Part shown: positions 36,634-45,421 of the stretch, one piece after another
Layout: each line of letters starts with the position of its first letter
Position numbering within the stretch: the first letter of the stretch is position 1
From: Crocinitomicaceae bacterium
GTDB lineage: Bacteria > Bacteroidota > Bacteroidia > Flavobacteriales_D > Crocinitomicaceae
Reading direction: 5' to 3'
Length of the DNA stretch: 64,000 nt
NCBI GenBank assembly: GCA_016708105.1
Contig: JADJGJ010000001.1
Location: forward strand, 992,001 to 1,056,000
The notes under the pieces: generated by a model
The model's input: only the letters and a program-made list of their open reading frames with translations
Databases searched by the model: none
Told to the model about the DNA's origin: nothing
Position numbers and translations under genes: made by a program

Positions 36634-38662
36634 TTATAGGCAAATTTTTTAATTCATCAGGTAGATGCTGCCTTATTATTGCTATCCGTTCAGGTGAAAG
36701 ACCTTCTTTACCGGTTTTCAAATCATAAATGGCAATAGGATTTCCATCACCATCATACTCAATAGCATCAACTCTGATTCCACCGCGATTTTTTATCCCC
36801 CCTTTATTCCATTGGCCGTTTTTATAATTCTGCTCTACCTTGAATCTATCTCCATGTGTTTCCTTTATTAAATCCGTCCATTTTTTATGGATTCTTGAAC
36901 CTCTTGTCGTTGCATTTTTAAAAATTTTCACTTCGTTCGTTGCAATTGTTGCCAAGTCACTCAAGCTTGATCCAGCAGTGATTTCAACGACCTTTTCTGT
37001 ACCCTCAGTTAAAATTCTACATGATAATTGCCTTACAACAAATGTAATCGCTGTTGATGTCAATATTTCAAATCCTGCACTAGCAGTTAATTCCATTTGG
37101 TTATATTCTCCCATTGCTGGACCATAATGGAAGTCAAACAATCCATCAGTATGTATATAATAAGGTGTAAATGGTTCATATAAATATCCATCTGCTCCGA
37201 ACCCTGGAGCAGCATAACTTGGGATGTTCATGACGCTACCAACTATAATTGTCGATCCTAAATTGTGGACTGCAATTGGAAGACTTACCAAACCATGCGC
37301 TAAAACTTTGGCACCAAATAGTTTTGTTTCTATATAGTCATCAGTTGTGATTTCACCGCTTAACAGACGCTGATCAAGCTGTCGAAATTGAATTTCCTGA
37401 ACACTCTCCAGACCTTCTAACTCCAGAGCATCAATCACCCTATTCTCACTAAAAGCATAAACTGAATTGTGCGGATATTTCGGTGCCAACGGATCAACCG
37501 CAAAAAATCTCCCAATGCGTGGGTCATGCATGCGGTATTTATAGTTTACAGAATTTCCATTTCCTTTAATTTCGTTATCGCGTTCTTGTCCTTGGAAACC
37601 GTAGCGTGCATTGGCATTTGCGCCCTGCCGTCCTTCCATTTCAACACCGAAAGGTGTATAGTCAGTCCATGATAAAATTTGACTTAGATAATGATCGGTG
37701 TATCCGTTTGAATTATCATCAATTGTCAACAATCTATCAGAAATTACTTCAAGTACATTGTTCAAATGGTTAGTCAACTCGTAACTTCTGTTGCCTAAAA
37801 TTCTTTGCTCAGTTGATGGTGGAGTATAGGAGGCTTCCATGTCAACATTGCGGGTGTAAATACCCAAGCGTTGACCTCCGTAAATATGACTCTCGGTTAA
37901 AAAACATGTTGGGTTTACTCCGTCATCTGTGTATTCATACACTGCCATTGCGTTGCCTGATGCATCGTGTACATAGATGGTTTCTGTGATATCCCCACTT
38001 GCAAAATCAAAAACAATTTTTGAAACCCGGTTGCCAAATGGGTCATATTTGAATTCAATGTAATCTCCGTTTCCTTTGGTGATTTTTTTCACCTTACCGG
38101 TAACGGTCCAATCTATGTTGGTGATGTTTTCCTGGGTGTCAGTGATTAACTGCCCAAGCGCATTGTATGTATAATTGTCAGCATTTTGATCATCAACATC
38201 TACCGTTGAAACACCCACACCATCGGCATCATCAACATGTCTTAACTGATTATTTAAAATATTGCCGCTGCCGTCAATTTTGTAATTATATACAAAAGCA
38301 TCCATGCCGGTTGCGTTTTCATTGTTGCGGTTTAGCGTAAGTAAATTTCCGTTGCCGTCAAAGGTGTAGCTTTCTTGGTAATCTCCGTTGTTTGATGAGT
38401 TGTAGTCGGTTACTTCATTGTTTGTACGCAGAAAATCAGGTGAAGCGGCTTTATACACTTTGTATGATTTGATGCGCTGCAACTGGTCATAACGGTAAGC
38501 ATTGGCGTGTACCCTAACTGCGTTTTCATTTTCATCAGACAATGACACCACCATTTTTGAAATATTGCCATTATACAAATCAGGTGAATCAGCATTGTAT
38601 GCCGTGCCGGTAATGTCAATGAGTAAATCACCGGTGCCTGTTGTGGTATTAGCGGTGGGCAA
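36611..38662 (-). CDS. Rhs cassette G with C-terminal PD-(D/E)xK nuclease domain
   Basis: It is the longest cassette (683 residues): YD repeats (~90-250; YTFDGNGNLLTLNRN, NYTYNALGQLI), core ~335-419 (MHDPRIGRFFAVDPLAPKY) and a 264-residue unique tail. The last ~100 residues hold RGSRIHKKWTDLIKE, then GGIRVDAIEYDGDGNPIAIY and DLKTG. The D632...D647-L-K649 pattern is that of restriction-endonuclease-fold Rhs toxins that cut DNA or RNA. It begins with TTG 10 bases after the preceding gene stops; no ATG-led N-terminus exists. Confidence 0.85.
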   Translation of the reverse strand: MPTANTTTGTGDLLIDITGTAYNADSPDLYNGNISKMVVSLSDENENAVRVHANAYRYDQLQRIKSYKVYKAASPDFLRTNNEVTDYNSSNNGDYQESYTFDGNGNLLTLNRNNENATGMDAFVYNYKIDGSGNILNNQLRHVDDADGVGVSTVDVDDQNADNYTYNALGQLITDTQENITNIDWTVTGKVKKITKGNGDYIEFKYDPFGNRVSKIVFDFASGDITETIYVHDASGNAMAVYEYTDDGVNPTCFLTESHIYGGQRLGIYTRNVDMEASYTPPSTEQRILGNRSYELTNHLNNVLEVISDRLLTIDDNSNGYTDHYLSQILSWTDYTPFGVEMEGRQGANANARYGFQGQERDNEIKGNGNSVNYKYRMHDPRIGRFFAVDPLAPKYPHNSVYAFSENRVIDALELEGLESVQEIQFRQLDQRLLSGEITTDDYIETKLFGAKVLAHGLVSLPIAVHNLGSTIIVGSVMNIPSYAAPGFGADGYLYEPFTPYYIHTDGLFDFHYGPAMGEYNQMELTASAGFEILTSTAITFVVRQLSCRILTEGTEKVVEITAGSSLSDLATIATNEVKIFKNATTRGSRIHKKWTDLIKETHGDRFKVEQNYKNGQWNKGGIKNRGGIRVDAIEYDGDGNPIAIYDLKTGKEGLSPERIAIIRQHLPDELKNLPIIEIRKKE

Positions 38663-38672
38663 GTGGGCCTGC

Positions 38673-39875
38673 TCACTTCTTTTTATATGTGTGATCTAAT
38701 TTACCATCCCTGTCGTAGGAGTACACTATGCCTCCAGTTCCTCTTCTATTTGGAATCCATACTTTCATGGGCTTTCCATTCTCGTAGAATGCCGTATCAG
38801 GTACTGAAGAAATGGAATCACAAAGAATACATGTGATCAGAAATGGCGCTCCACTTTCATAATAAGATTTAAATTCACCAACAATAGATGACTCCCTGAT
38901 TCCGGTTTCTACAGAGTGTTCGAACGGATAGATGAATAAATCATCCTGACCAAGAAAGTATGGAATTATCAGTTTTTCATTTCCACAGGGTAAGTTGTCT
39001 TTTTCGGTTTGAATAATTGGGCAGAAATTCCTCTTACCAAGATGAGATGATTTTTCGATAAGTGTGAATGAATTTGACAATAACCCATTTGAGTGATATA
39101 TGGCCCATTTTCCAATAGGAATTCCATTTTTCAGAAAACCAGAAGCAACCAAAGTATCTTCATTCAAACAAACATATCTGCCAGTGCGAGAATTATAGAC
39201 GTAATCTATTGTGAACGAATAATACGGCCCTCTGCCATCATAAACATAAGAAAAGTCACCAACCCCGTGTTTTTTAAATTTGAAATTCCATTCTCCATGA
39301 AGAAAGCTATCAATGAAACGCCCCTTAGCAATCGTATCACCATTGATTGAAAAGAACACGGCATCTCCATTTAATCTGTTGTTTATTAATTTGAATTGAG
39401 CAAATGCACGGTCAAAAATCCATGTGGTGTCAACCAGACTATAATAAGGTTGATACATCACACAATATTCTCCATCAACATAATTATTATCACCAATAAA
39501 TTCCGAGAATTTCTCTATTTTCTCAATTGATACCGGCGACCTTGGTAGATATTCTATCTTACTCGTACTAATACCTGTTGCAAGTCTCAACTGCTGGTTG
39601 CAAAAACTAGTATCCAGTTGAACATGAAATATACCTTTATAATTGTAGATAATTTTATCAGCAATAGTAAGGCAAGCTGGATTTTCTTTGTATTTATTAT
39701 TGACCAATAAATCAGACACCTCAAAACATATCCTTTCCCACTCCTCGTAGCTTAAATAGTAAGACACTGGAAATCGCTTTGGATGAATTTGGCAATTAGG
39801 AAAAGTATTCCAAATATCTTGACTCAAACCATTAAGTGTTACAGAAAAAACTATATAAAGAACGATGCAACGCAT
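38673..39875 (-). CDS. Exported MORN-type protein, candidate immunity protein of Rhs cassette H
   Basis: The 400-residue protein has a signal peptide (MRCIVLYIVFSVTLNGLSQ). The second half has divergent MORN-variant units (GDTIAKGRFIDSFLHGEW, ENGKPMKVWIPNRRG, YSYDRDGKLDHTY); the first half is unlike anything I know. It starts 20 bases after the stop of Rhs cassette H. Compared with the other MORN proteins here it has fewer clear repeats, so the family call is moderate. Confidence 0.72.
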   Translation of the reverse strand: MRCIVLYIVFSVTLNGLSQDIWNTFPNCQIHPKRFPVSYYLSYEEWERICFEVSDLLVNNKYKENPACLTIADKIIYNYKGIFHVQLDTSFCNQQLRLATGISTSKIEYLPRSPVSIEKIEKFSEFIGDNNYVDGEYCVMYQPYYSLVDTTWIFDRAFAQFKLINNRLNGDAVFFSINGDTIAKGRFIDSFLHGEWNFKFKKHGVGDFSYVYDGRGPYYSFTIDYVYNSRTGRYVCLNEDTLVASGFLKNGIPIGKWAIYHSNGLLSNSFTLIEKSSHLGKRNFCPIIQTEKDNLPCGNEKLIIPYFLGQDDLFIYPFEHSVETGIRESSIVGEFKSYYESGAPFLITCILCDSISSVPDTAFYENGKPMKVWIPNRRGTGGIVYSYDRDGKLDHTYKKK

Positions 39876-39895
39876 ATAAAATCAATTTATGTTAA

Positions 39896-41011
39896 CTATT
39901 GTCCATTCACCGATTTTCTTGCCTCTTTATTTTCTTCAAGGTGCACTGCTTCTGATGACCAAGTCCCATTCTCAAAATAGTAAATCCGTTGTATTTTGCT
40001 GTCACCACCGTAAGAAAAAGAATAGGTTTGGCCGTTGACACCTCGAGTGTTTCGTAACACTTTTCTCTCATTCCTATATTGTTCTCTATCATAGGATTTT
40101 TTAGTTTGTGAACTGAAACTAAATTCACCAGTTGTATAATTTCCTCTTGAATCTTGAGTAACTGGAGAAGCGTTCTGTCCAACAAGATTACCTGATATTG
40201 TTTTGTCAATATAGAGTCCAGCATTCACAATTGTACCACCTGCTGTAACGGTTACGTTTACTAATTGTCCAACTATTACCTCATAGGAAGACATATAGCA
40301 AGTAAACCCCCGTGCACCAGCTATATCCATTGGAACACCATTTATTATTGAAGCTCCAGCGGCCAATATACTCGGGTTGTATTCCCAGCTCGTTGCATTT
40401 TCATTCCAGACGTACTCATCAGATGATAAAAGACCGCATGAAACTTCACCAGCGGTTCCCGTTCTATAAACAAGTTTACCATCAACTGTAAAGGTTGTCA
40501 AAGTTCCGCTACCAGATAATTCTATTGGATTCTGGAAATTCCAATTTATTGTCACCGGATTTCTTACCATGCCGTTAGTGAGTGTTACATGTAAGTTTGC
40601 AAAATTAGCATCGCGCTGAACAACTGAAGAGTGCTTGAGATTTTTAAATTCGCTTCTTATTTCATTCTTAAACGATGTCGCATACTGATCTTCAACTTCC
40701 CGATTGTGTTGCCATCCTGTAACCTTTTCCCAGTTATTGAAAAATGACAAATATGATTGCGGTTCCAAGCCTTCATACTCAACAGCGTCAACTACACGAT
40801 TTCCACTAAATGAATATGAGGAATAGAAAGGATATTTAGACGCCAACGGATCCACCGCAAAAAACCTCCCCACTCGTGGGTCATGCATGCGGTACTTGTA
40901 GTTGATTGAGTTGTTGTCGCCTTTTATTTCGTTGTCTTTTTCCTGGCCTTGGAATGAGTAGCGGTAACCACCACGCAACATTTCACCAGTATTTCTAAAA
41001 GCTTTTGGCAT
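39896..41011 (-). CDS. Rhs cassette H: short core plus unique C-terminal domain
   Basis: The 371-residue gene has a good ATG (41011) with an in-frame stop upstream. Only the second half of the core remains (GYRYSFQGQEKDNEIKGD...RMHDPRVGRFFAVDPLASKY, residues ~14-83). The unique tail (84-371) has many beta-type stretches and a basic end (EQYRNERKVLRNTRGVNG). No known toxin motif is seen. The very short core suggests this is a tip-only cassette. Confidence 0.8.
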   Translation of the reverse strand: MPKAFRNTGEMLRGGYRYSFQGQEKDNEIKGDNNSINYKYRMHDPRVGRFFAVDPLASKYPFYSSYSFSGNRVVDAVEYEGLEPQSYLSFFNNWEKVTGWQHNREVEDQYATSFKNEIRSEFKNLKHSSVVQRDANFANLHVTLTNGMVRNPVTINWNFQNPIELSGSGTLTTFTVDGKLVYRTGTAGEVSCGLLSSDEYVWNENATSWEYNPSILAAGASIINGVPMDIAGARGFTCYMSSYEVIVGQLVNVTVTAGGTIVNAGLYIDKTISGNLVGQNASPVTQDSRGNYTTGEFSFSSQTKKSYDREQYRNERKVLRNTRGVNGQTYSFSYGGDSKIQRIYYFENGTWSSEAVHLEENKEARKSVNGQ

Positions 41012-41160
41012 TTTTTGGTTTTTTCAGATAGTGCAAGGTAGGGAAATTCTTTTTCATGCGCTTGTGATTTTTTTAATGACATGTATTGAAGAGTTTAATA
41101 CGGAATTGTCGTGGAAGTAGCAATGAAATTTTAAAATTTGGATTAACGGAATTCAACCCT

Positions 41161-41760
41161 TTAATCCTGAAACTCATAACTTGCGGGGGCATGAAATTCC
41201 TTTTGTAAAATTCCTTCTAAACTATATTCTTTCCAAATACCAACGGGAACAAATAGACTATCCAATGATACATGTTGAAATTTCATCTCCGTTTTGATGT
41301 TTCCATTTTCATGGTAAACATTATACGAAAATTTGAAGTTGTCTTTTAAGTCACGAACCAATATGTTTTTTGGTTTGCCACTCTCATAAAAAGTATTGTA
41401 CAAAGTTTGTGTTGATGAATACGAGGTGCCTTCTCCATTGCGGATTAAAAAATAATTGTACGTATTAGGTTGGATCTCTCCGAATTCAATCTCATTGTCA
41501 ATATATTTACCATTCGCCAATGACTTAATGTTTTGGCTTCGGTAAAATTCTATGATTATCATCTCTGTTCTGTCATGAACCGTTATAAACTGTATAATAT
41601 TTGAAGAGTCAAAGTATGAGATGGTTAAATCACGAAAAGTCTGGTTTGCATATGGAATAAAAACAGTGGAAGAGTTACCAATAAAGACTTCTTTTTCCTG
41701 ACAACTCCAAAAAGTCGACGTACTTAAAAGTGCGACGATAAAAGTTCTAAAACGGATCAT
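41161..41760 (-). CDS. Lipoprotein with MORN-variant repeats, candidate immunity protein of Rhs cassette I
   Basis: The 199-residue protein has a lipobox (STFWSC, Cys ~20) and two or three MORN-variant units in its C-terminal half (YNTFYESGKPKNILVRD, YHENGNIKTEMKF). It starts 32 bases after Rhs cassette I ends. Surface or periplasmic anchoring and its position support an immunity role against a toxin acting outside the cytoplasm; this is inference. Confidence 0.72.
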   Translation of the reverse strand: MIRFRTFIVALLSTSTFWSCQEKEVFIGNSSTVFIPYANQTFRDLTISYFDSSNIIQFITVHDRTEMIIIEFYRSQNIKSLANGKYIDNEIEFGEIQPNTYNYFLIRNGEGTSYSSTQTLYNTFYESGKPKNILVRDLKDNFKFSYNVYHENGNIKTEMKFQHVSLDSLFVPVGIWKEYSLEGILQKEFHAPASYEFQD

Positions 41761-41792
41761 ATTCTAAAAGATTATATCACACATCTATCTAT

Positions 41793-43256
41793 TCAAAAGC
41801 TCACGGTTACAGTGGTTCTGCGGGTTCCCTCGCCACCAGATCTGCTATGAACCTTTGTTGCAGCAGTATTGCTTGTAATAAACTTCGCAACAGATGCCGC
41901 ACGATTCATGTCAAGTGCTGTATTCCCAGTGGCGCCTGCATCAGCGGCAGGTGTGCCTGTTGGAGGCGTATAGGTCGAGGGCTCTGGCGAATGATAACCA
42001 GTGACAGTTATTGTTGCGTTTGCGGGATTTAATCTCACATTACTGCCGCTTAGTGGATTGGTCAAGATAAGCGGAGAGTTTAACAATGTAGCTACATTAT
42101 CCAATTCTGTCATTGCGGTGTTATAATCCTCCAAATCTGATTGCGTCAGGTTTACTTTATCTGGTTTGAACTCGAATTCCAAGTCAAAAGAAAAACCATA
42201 GCCATTTATTGGAACAGAAGTTGCGTTCGGATCACAATAATACTTAGCTTTAGTTGTTGTATTAATGTATTTATACATTTCACCTTCGAAGGCTTGCCCT
42301 GATTTATTATAATATGTGCCAATTTTCGAAAGGGTTGCGCCTACTCCAGAGTTTTTGTCCAAACCATTTGGATTTGTGGCAGATTGCCAACCTGTTACTA
42401 ATGTTGGTGTGGTAGCACCAGGCTCATAGATCTGAAATACGAGTTTTGAGCCAGCTTCTGAAGTTTCTTCTATCTTATAGTAATTATACACTTTCAAAGT
42501 AATTCCGTTGTGTTCCTCATAACTATAACGAATCGCAATTACGGTGTCAGCTCCCCCAATATCCTTAAACCAAACAGGATTATTAGAATGTCCCGTATAG
42601 GGTGATTCATTTGATTTAATTATTGGATCAATTGAATGCCATACGCCAACTCTACAATCATAAATCCTAGCCCCAAAATCAATAGAATTTCCGCCACCTG
42701 AAACCTCATCTATTTTTTCTTTACCATTGAAGGAGTAGCGGTAGTTTGCGTTGGTGGCGTTTCTGCCTGGCATTGTCATCCCGTAAGGCGTATAATCACA
42801 CCAAGATGTAACATCTGCACTATAATAATCTACATACGTATCGGAGTTGCCATCAACCGTTAAAAGTCTGTCTGAAATTACATTCAATACATTGTTCAGG
42901 TGATTTGAAAGTTCGTAATCACGTTCACCTAAAATTCTGGTTTCTGTTGATGATGGTGTGTAGCTTGCTTCCATGTCAACGGCGCGGTGGTACATACCTA
43001 AGCGTTTGCCTCCGTAAATATGACTTTCTTTTAGAAAACAAGTTGCATCAATGCCGTCATCAGAATAATCATACACTGCCATTACATTGCCTGATGCATC
43101 ATGCGTGTAAATTGTTTCTTCAATTTCTCCGCTTAACTGAACAACTTTTTTAGCCACACGGTTTCCAAATGGGTCGTAAAAAAATTCTATGTAATTTGTT
43201 GTTGTCGTTTTGGATGGGTTGAGTGCGTTGTCAAATATAATCTTTTTTAGTTTTCA
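41793..43256 (-). CDS. Rhs cassette I with divergent core and OmpA-like C-terminal domain
   Basis: The open frame extends upstream of the GTG at 43157 to about 43256 (KIIFDNALNPSKTTTTNYIE), where an in-frame stop precedes it, so no start codon is certain. YD segments match cassette F closely, but the core then switches to a different Rhs core type (YSFNGKEKIDEVSGGGNSID...YDCRVGVWHSIDPI). The tail (~270 residues) ends in an OmpA/MotB-like stretch (ATITVTGYHSPEPS, ALDMNRAASVAKFI, RRTTVTVSF) that may bind peptidoglycan. It is the first cassette of the array. Confidence 0.78.
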
Positions 43257-43387
43257 TTCTTGCGCTTGACATCTGCAGAAGTTTATTGTGAAAATGACAC
43301 CCAAATGAAATTCATGAAAATCAAAACTTCATTTACCTGCTCAGTTTTGCAATGAAAAGTATAACCGGTTTTTAAACTTATTGTAGC

Positions 43388-43455
43388 ATTTGTTTTGTAA
43401 AGCTTCAGATCGTTTTCATTGAGTTGAATTTGGGACAGGTTGTGGAAGCTGCGAC
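43388..43455. repeat. Dispersed repeat shared with 28581-28655
   Basis: GCATTTGTTTTGTAAAGCTTC and the following TTGAATTTGGGACAGGTTG resemble 28581-28655 at roughly three of every four positions by eye. Confidence 0.5.
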
Positions 43456-43463
43456 TCTCATAA

Positions 43464-43844
43464 TCAAATATCACCACGTGCGATTCTATCTTTGATATTC
43501 TGTTTCATTGTTTCTCTCTCTATTTTTTTATTGAGTTTAATTTGTTCAAGTGATTTTCTCAACTTAATGGGTAATTCAATTTTCAAGTAATCAGTCAAAA
43601 TGCGATTAAAGAGTTCAACTTGTTAAGAAGAACATCTATCAAGAATAGCTTCTTCCGTTTCGAGGATAATTTTTTCTATATTCTTATCATCTATTAACTT
43701 AGCATAAAAAAGTGCCTTCATTATTCTGTGCCCTCTAAAAGGGTATAAGGGATGATTTTCACTAAAGTTAAAATAATAGACATCTTTCAAGGAATTAATG
43801 GTAACTATAGTGTAAATTGTATTTAATAGTGCTATATATTGCAC
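43464..43844 (-). pseudogene. Degraded reading frame of unknown family
   Basis: A frame of up to 73 residues ends in a TAA (...ETEEAILDRCSS), but the same frame continues after that stop as QVELFNRILTDYLKIELP, then KLRKSLEQIKLN and KQNIKDRIARGD, a convincing charged helical sequence. This suggests one gene interrupted by a nonsense change. The family is not recognised. Confidence 0.4.
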
Positions 43845-43847
43845 TAT
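43826..43847 (+). promoter_or_regulatory. Candidate HipB operator
   Basis: An inverted repeat ATAGTGC - 8 bases - GCACTAT lies 53 bases before hipB. Related half-sites occur at 43807 and across the hipB start (AATGCAC). Autoregulation by the HipB helix-turn-helix protein is the likely use. A weak -7 element (TATATTTA, 43873-43880) follows. Confidence 0.45.
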
Positions 43848-43899
43848 ATAATGCCAATTCCAAAATATTTCATATATTTACAAAACAAAGAGCCGTATA

Positions 43900-44118
43900 A
43901 TGCACTTTAAACCACTAATAGAAATAATAAAAGCCAGACGCGAAGCCCTCCGAGTAACACAGGAGGCTCTGGCAGAGCTGTCCGGCGTTGGATTACGAAC
44001 ATTAAAACAGTTTGAAAGCGGAAAAGGAAACCCAACGCTATCAACTATTCAAAAGTTGGCAGATGTGCTTGGCTTAGAAATAACACTAAAAATTAAAAAT
44101 ACAACCGGTAAGAAATGA
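43900..44118 (+). CDS. hipB: HipB-like antitoxin/repressor (XRE family)
   Basis: The 72-residue protein is almost only a helix-turn-helix: IIKARREALRVTQEALAE, then LSGVGLRTLKQFESGKGNP, then IQKLADVLGLEI. It overlaps the next gene by ATGA. In the HipBST arrangement HipB binds DNA and represses and augments the complex, while neutralisation is mainly by HipS. Confidence 0.88.
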   Translation: MHFKPLIEIIKARREALRVTQEALAELSGVGLRTLKQFESGKGNPTLSTIQKLADVLGLEITLKIKNTTGKK

Positions 44119-44441
44119 GAGCCGCAAAAATACTATTTAAGGATGAAGAGGCCGGCCTGTTGACTCAGCTAGATGATGGCACATTTACATTTCGTTACAA
44201 TGATGGCTGGGTTTCCAACAACGATAAACCGGTCATCAGCCTTACTTTGCCTAAAACCAAAAAAGTGTTTCAGTCAAAATATTTATTCCCTTTTTTTTTC
44301 AATATGTTACCGGAAGGGTCTAATAAACAGGTAGTCTGTAAACATCATAGAATTGATCAAGATGATTATTTTGGTCTGCTGATGACAACCGCAAAAAGTG
44401 ATAGTATAGGCGCAGTAAGAGTGGTTAAAATAGAAGAATAG
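44115..44441 (+). CDS. hipS: HipS-like antitoxin (stand-alone HipA N-terminal domain)
   Basis: The 108-residue protein matches the N-terminal subdomain of HipA kinases (AAKILFKDEEAGLLTQLDDGTF, then LPKTKKVFQSKYLFPFFFNMLPEG). Here it is a separate protein between hipB and hipT, with overlaps of 4 bases upstream and 1 base downstream. In the E. coli O127 HipBST system this small protein is the antitoxin that blocks HipT; the same role is inferred. Confidence 0.85.
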   Translation: MRAAKILFKDEEAGLLTQLDDGTFTFRYNDGWVSNNDKPVISLTLPKTKKVFQSKYLFPFFFNMLPEGSNKQVVCKHHRIDQDDYFGLLMTTAKSDSIGAVRVVKIEE

Positions 44442-45421
44442 TGAGTTTACCAAAAATAAAATATTGCCCGGGCACCTTGTCAAAAGGTTTTGATACATAC
44501 AGTAAAACCTGTTTGAATAAAGTATTTGGTGGTAAAAAAGTACATCACGTTTTGCCTTATGATTCGCCAAATGATGAAACAGATGAACTTTTTGAGGAGA
44601 ATCGAAAACTTACTTCCATTTCCGGTGTTCAAGAAAAATTCTCAATGATCCTTGAAAAAAATAAATTGCGACTCATCCATGAAGGTGAACGTGGAACTTA
44701 CATTCTAAAACCAATTCCGGGTGCCGGAAAAAAAGCTGATCAAATGCCGGCGAACGAACACCTCACAATGCAAATTGCACGTCAAGTTTATGGAATAGAA
44801 ACGGCAGAAAATGCGCTGATTTTTTTTAAGGATGGAACGCCCGCTTACATTACGAAACGCTTTGATGTAAATGAAAAGGGAATGAAATTGGCGCAAGATG
44901 ATTTTGCATCACTTGCCGGAAGAACTCCACAAACTCACGGTGAACATTATAAATATTTTGGAAACTATTTGGAGTTGTTTCAATTGATGCAAAAACATTT
45001 ACCGGTTTACAAATTGGAAGCACCAAAATTGTTGAAGCTGCTAGTTTTTAATTATTTGTTTTCAAACGGAGATGCACATTTAAAAAACTTTTCGTTGCTC
45101 GAAACTCCAATGGGTGACTATCGCCTGAGTCCTGCGTACGATTTGCTGAATAGCCACATTCATGTAAACGATAAAGAATTTGCCTTGAGCGATGGATTGT
45201 TACCAAGAAATTTAGCGAAGGGAAAAATGATTCAGCAATTTGCCATCCTTGCAAAACAAGCCGGAGTGAGTGAAAAGATTTTTAACGATATTTTTTCGTT
45301 CATGATTTCAAAATCTGAGTTGGTGGAAAAATTGGTTGCTGCTTCTTTTCTAAATGATACGACAAAGAGAAATTATTGGCAGGCATATATGGGGCGGTTG
45401 AAACAGTTGATGAAGAATTGA
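44441..45421 (+). CDS. hipT: HipT-like serine/threonine kinase toxin
   Basis: The 326-residue HipA-type kinase lacks the N-terminal subdomain. Visible sites are the Gly-rich loop with an SIS motif (S59-I60-S61, SISGVQEKFSM), the ATP lysine (YILKP, K90), the catalytic loop FSNGDAHLKN (D211, N216) and the metal-binding Asp of PAYDLLNS (D234). HipT phosphorylates tryptophanyl-tRNA synthetase in E. coli O127, while HipA targets GltX; the target here is unknown. It starts at GTG (44441), overlapping the hipS stop. Confidence 0.9.
   Translation: MSLPKIKYCPGTLSKGFDTYSKTCLNKVFGGKKVHHVLPYDSPNDETDELFEENRKLTSISGVQEKFSMILEKNKLRLIHEGERGTYILKPIPGAGKKADQMPANEHLTMQIARQVYGIETAENALIFFKDGTPAYITKRFDVNEKGMKLAQDDFASLAGRTPQTHGEHYKYFGNYLELFQLMQKHLPVYKLEAPKLLKLLVFNYLFSNGDAHLKNFSLLETPMGDYRLSPAYDLLNSHIHVNDKEFALSDGLLPRNLAKGKMIQQFAILAKQAGVSEKIFNDIFSFMISKSELVEKLVAASFLNDTTKRNYWQAYMGRLKQLMKN

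Larger units (their letters stand above)
43257..43899. other. Region between the Rhs array and hipBST
   Basis: No intact gene is supported here. It contains a dispersed repeat (43388-43455), a degraded minus-strand reading frame (43464-43844) and the hip control region. Confidence 0.55.

Noticed and set aside
21157..43256. Integron-type cassette array
   Set aside because: No attC-like folded sites between cassettes and no intact integrase; shared sequence is the Rhs coding core, so homologous recombination explains it better.
21157..43256. Type VI secretion effector cluster
   Set aside because: No vgrG, hcp, PAAR or tss genes are present in the window, so the delivery route cannot be assigned.
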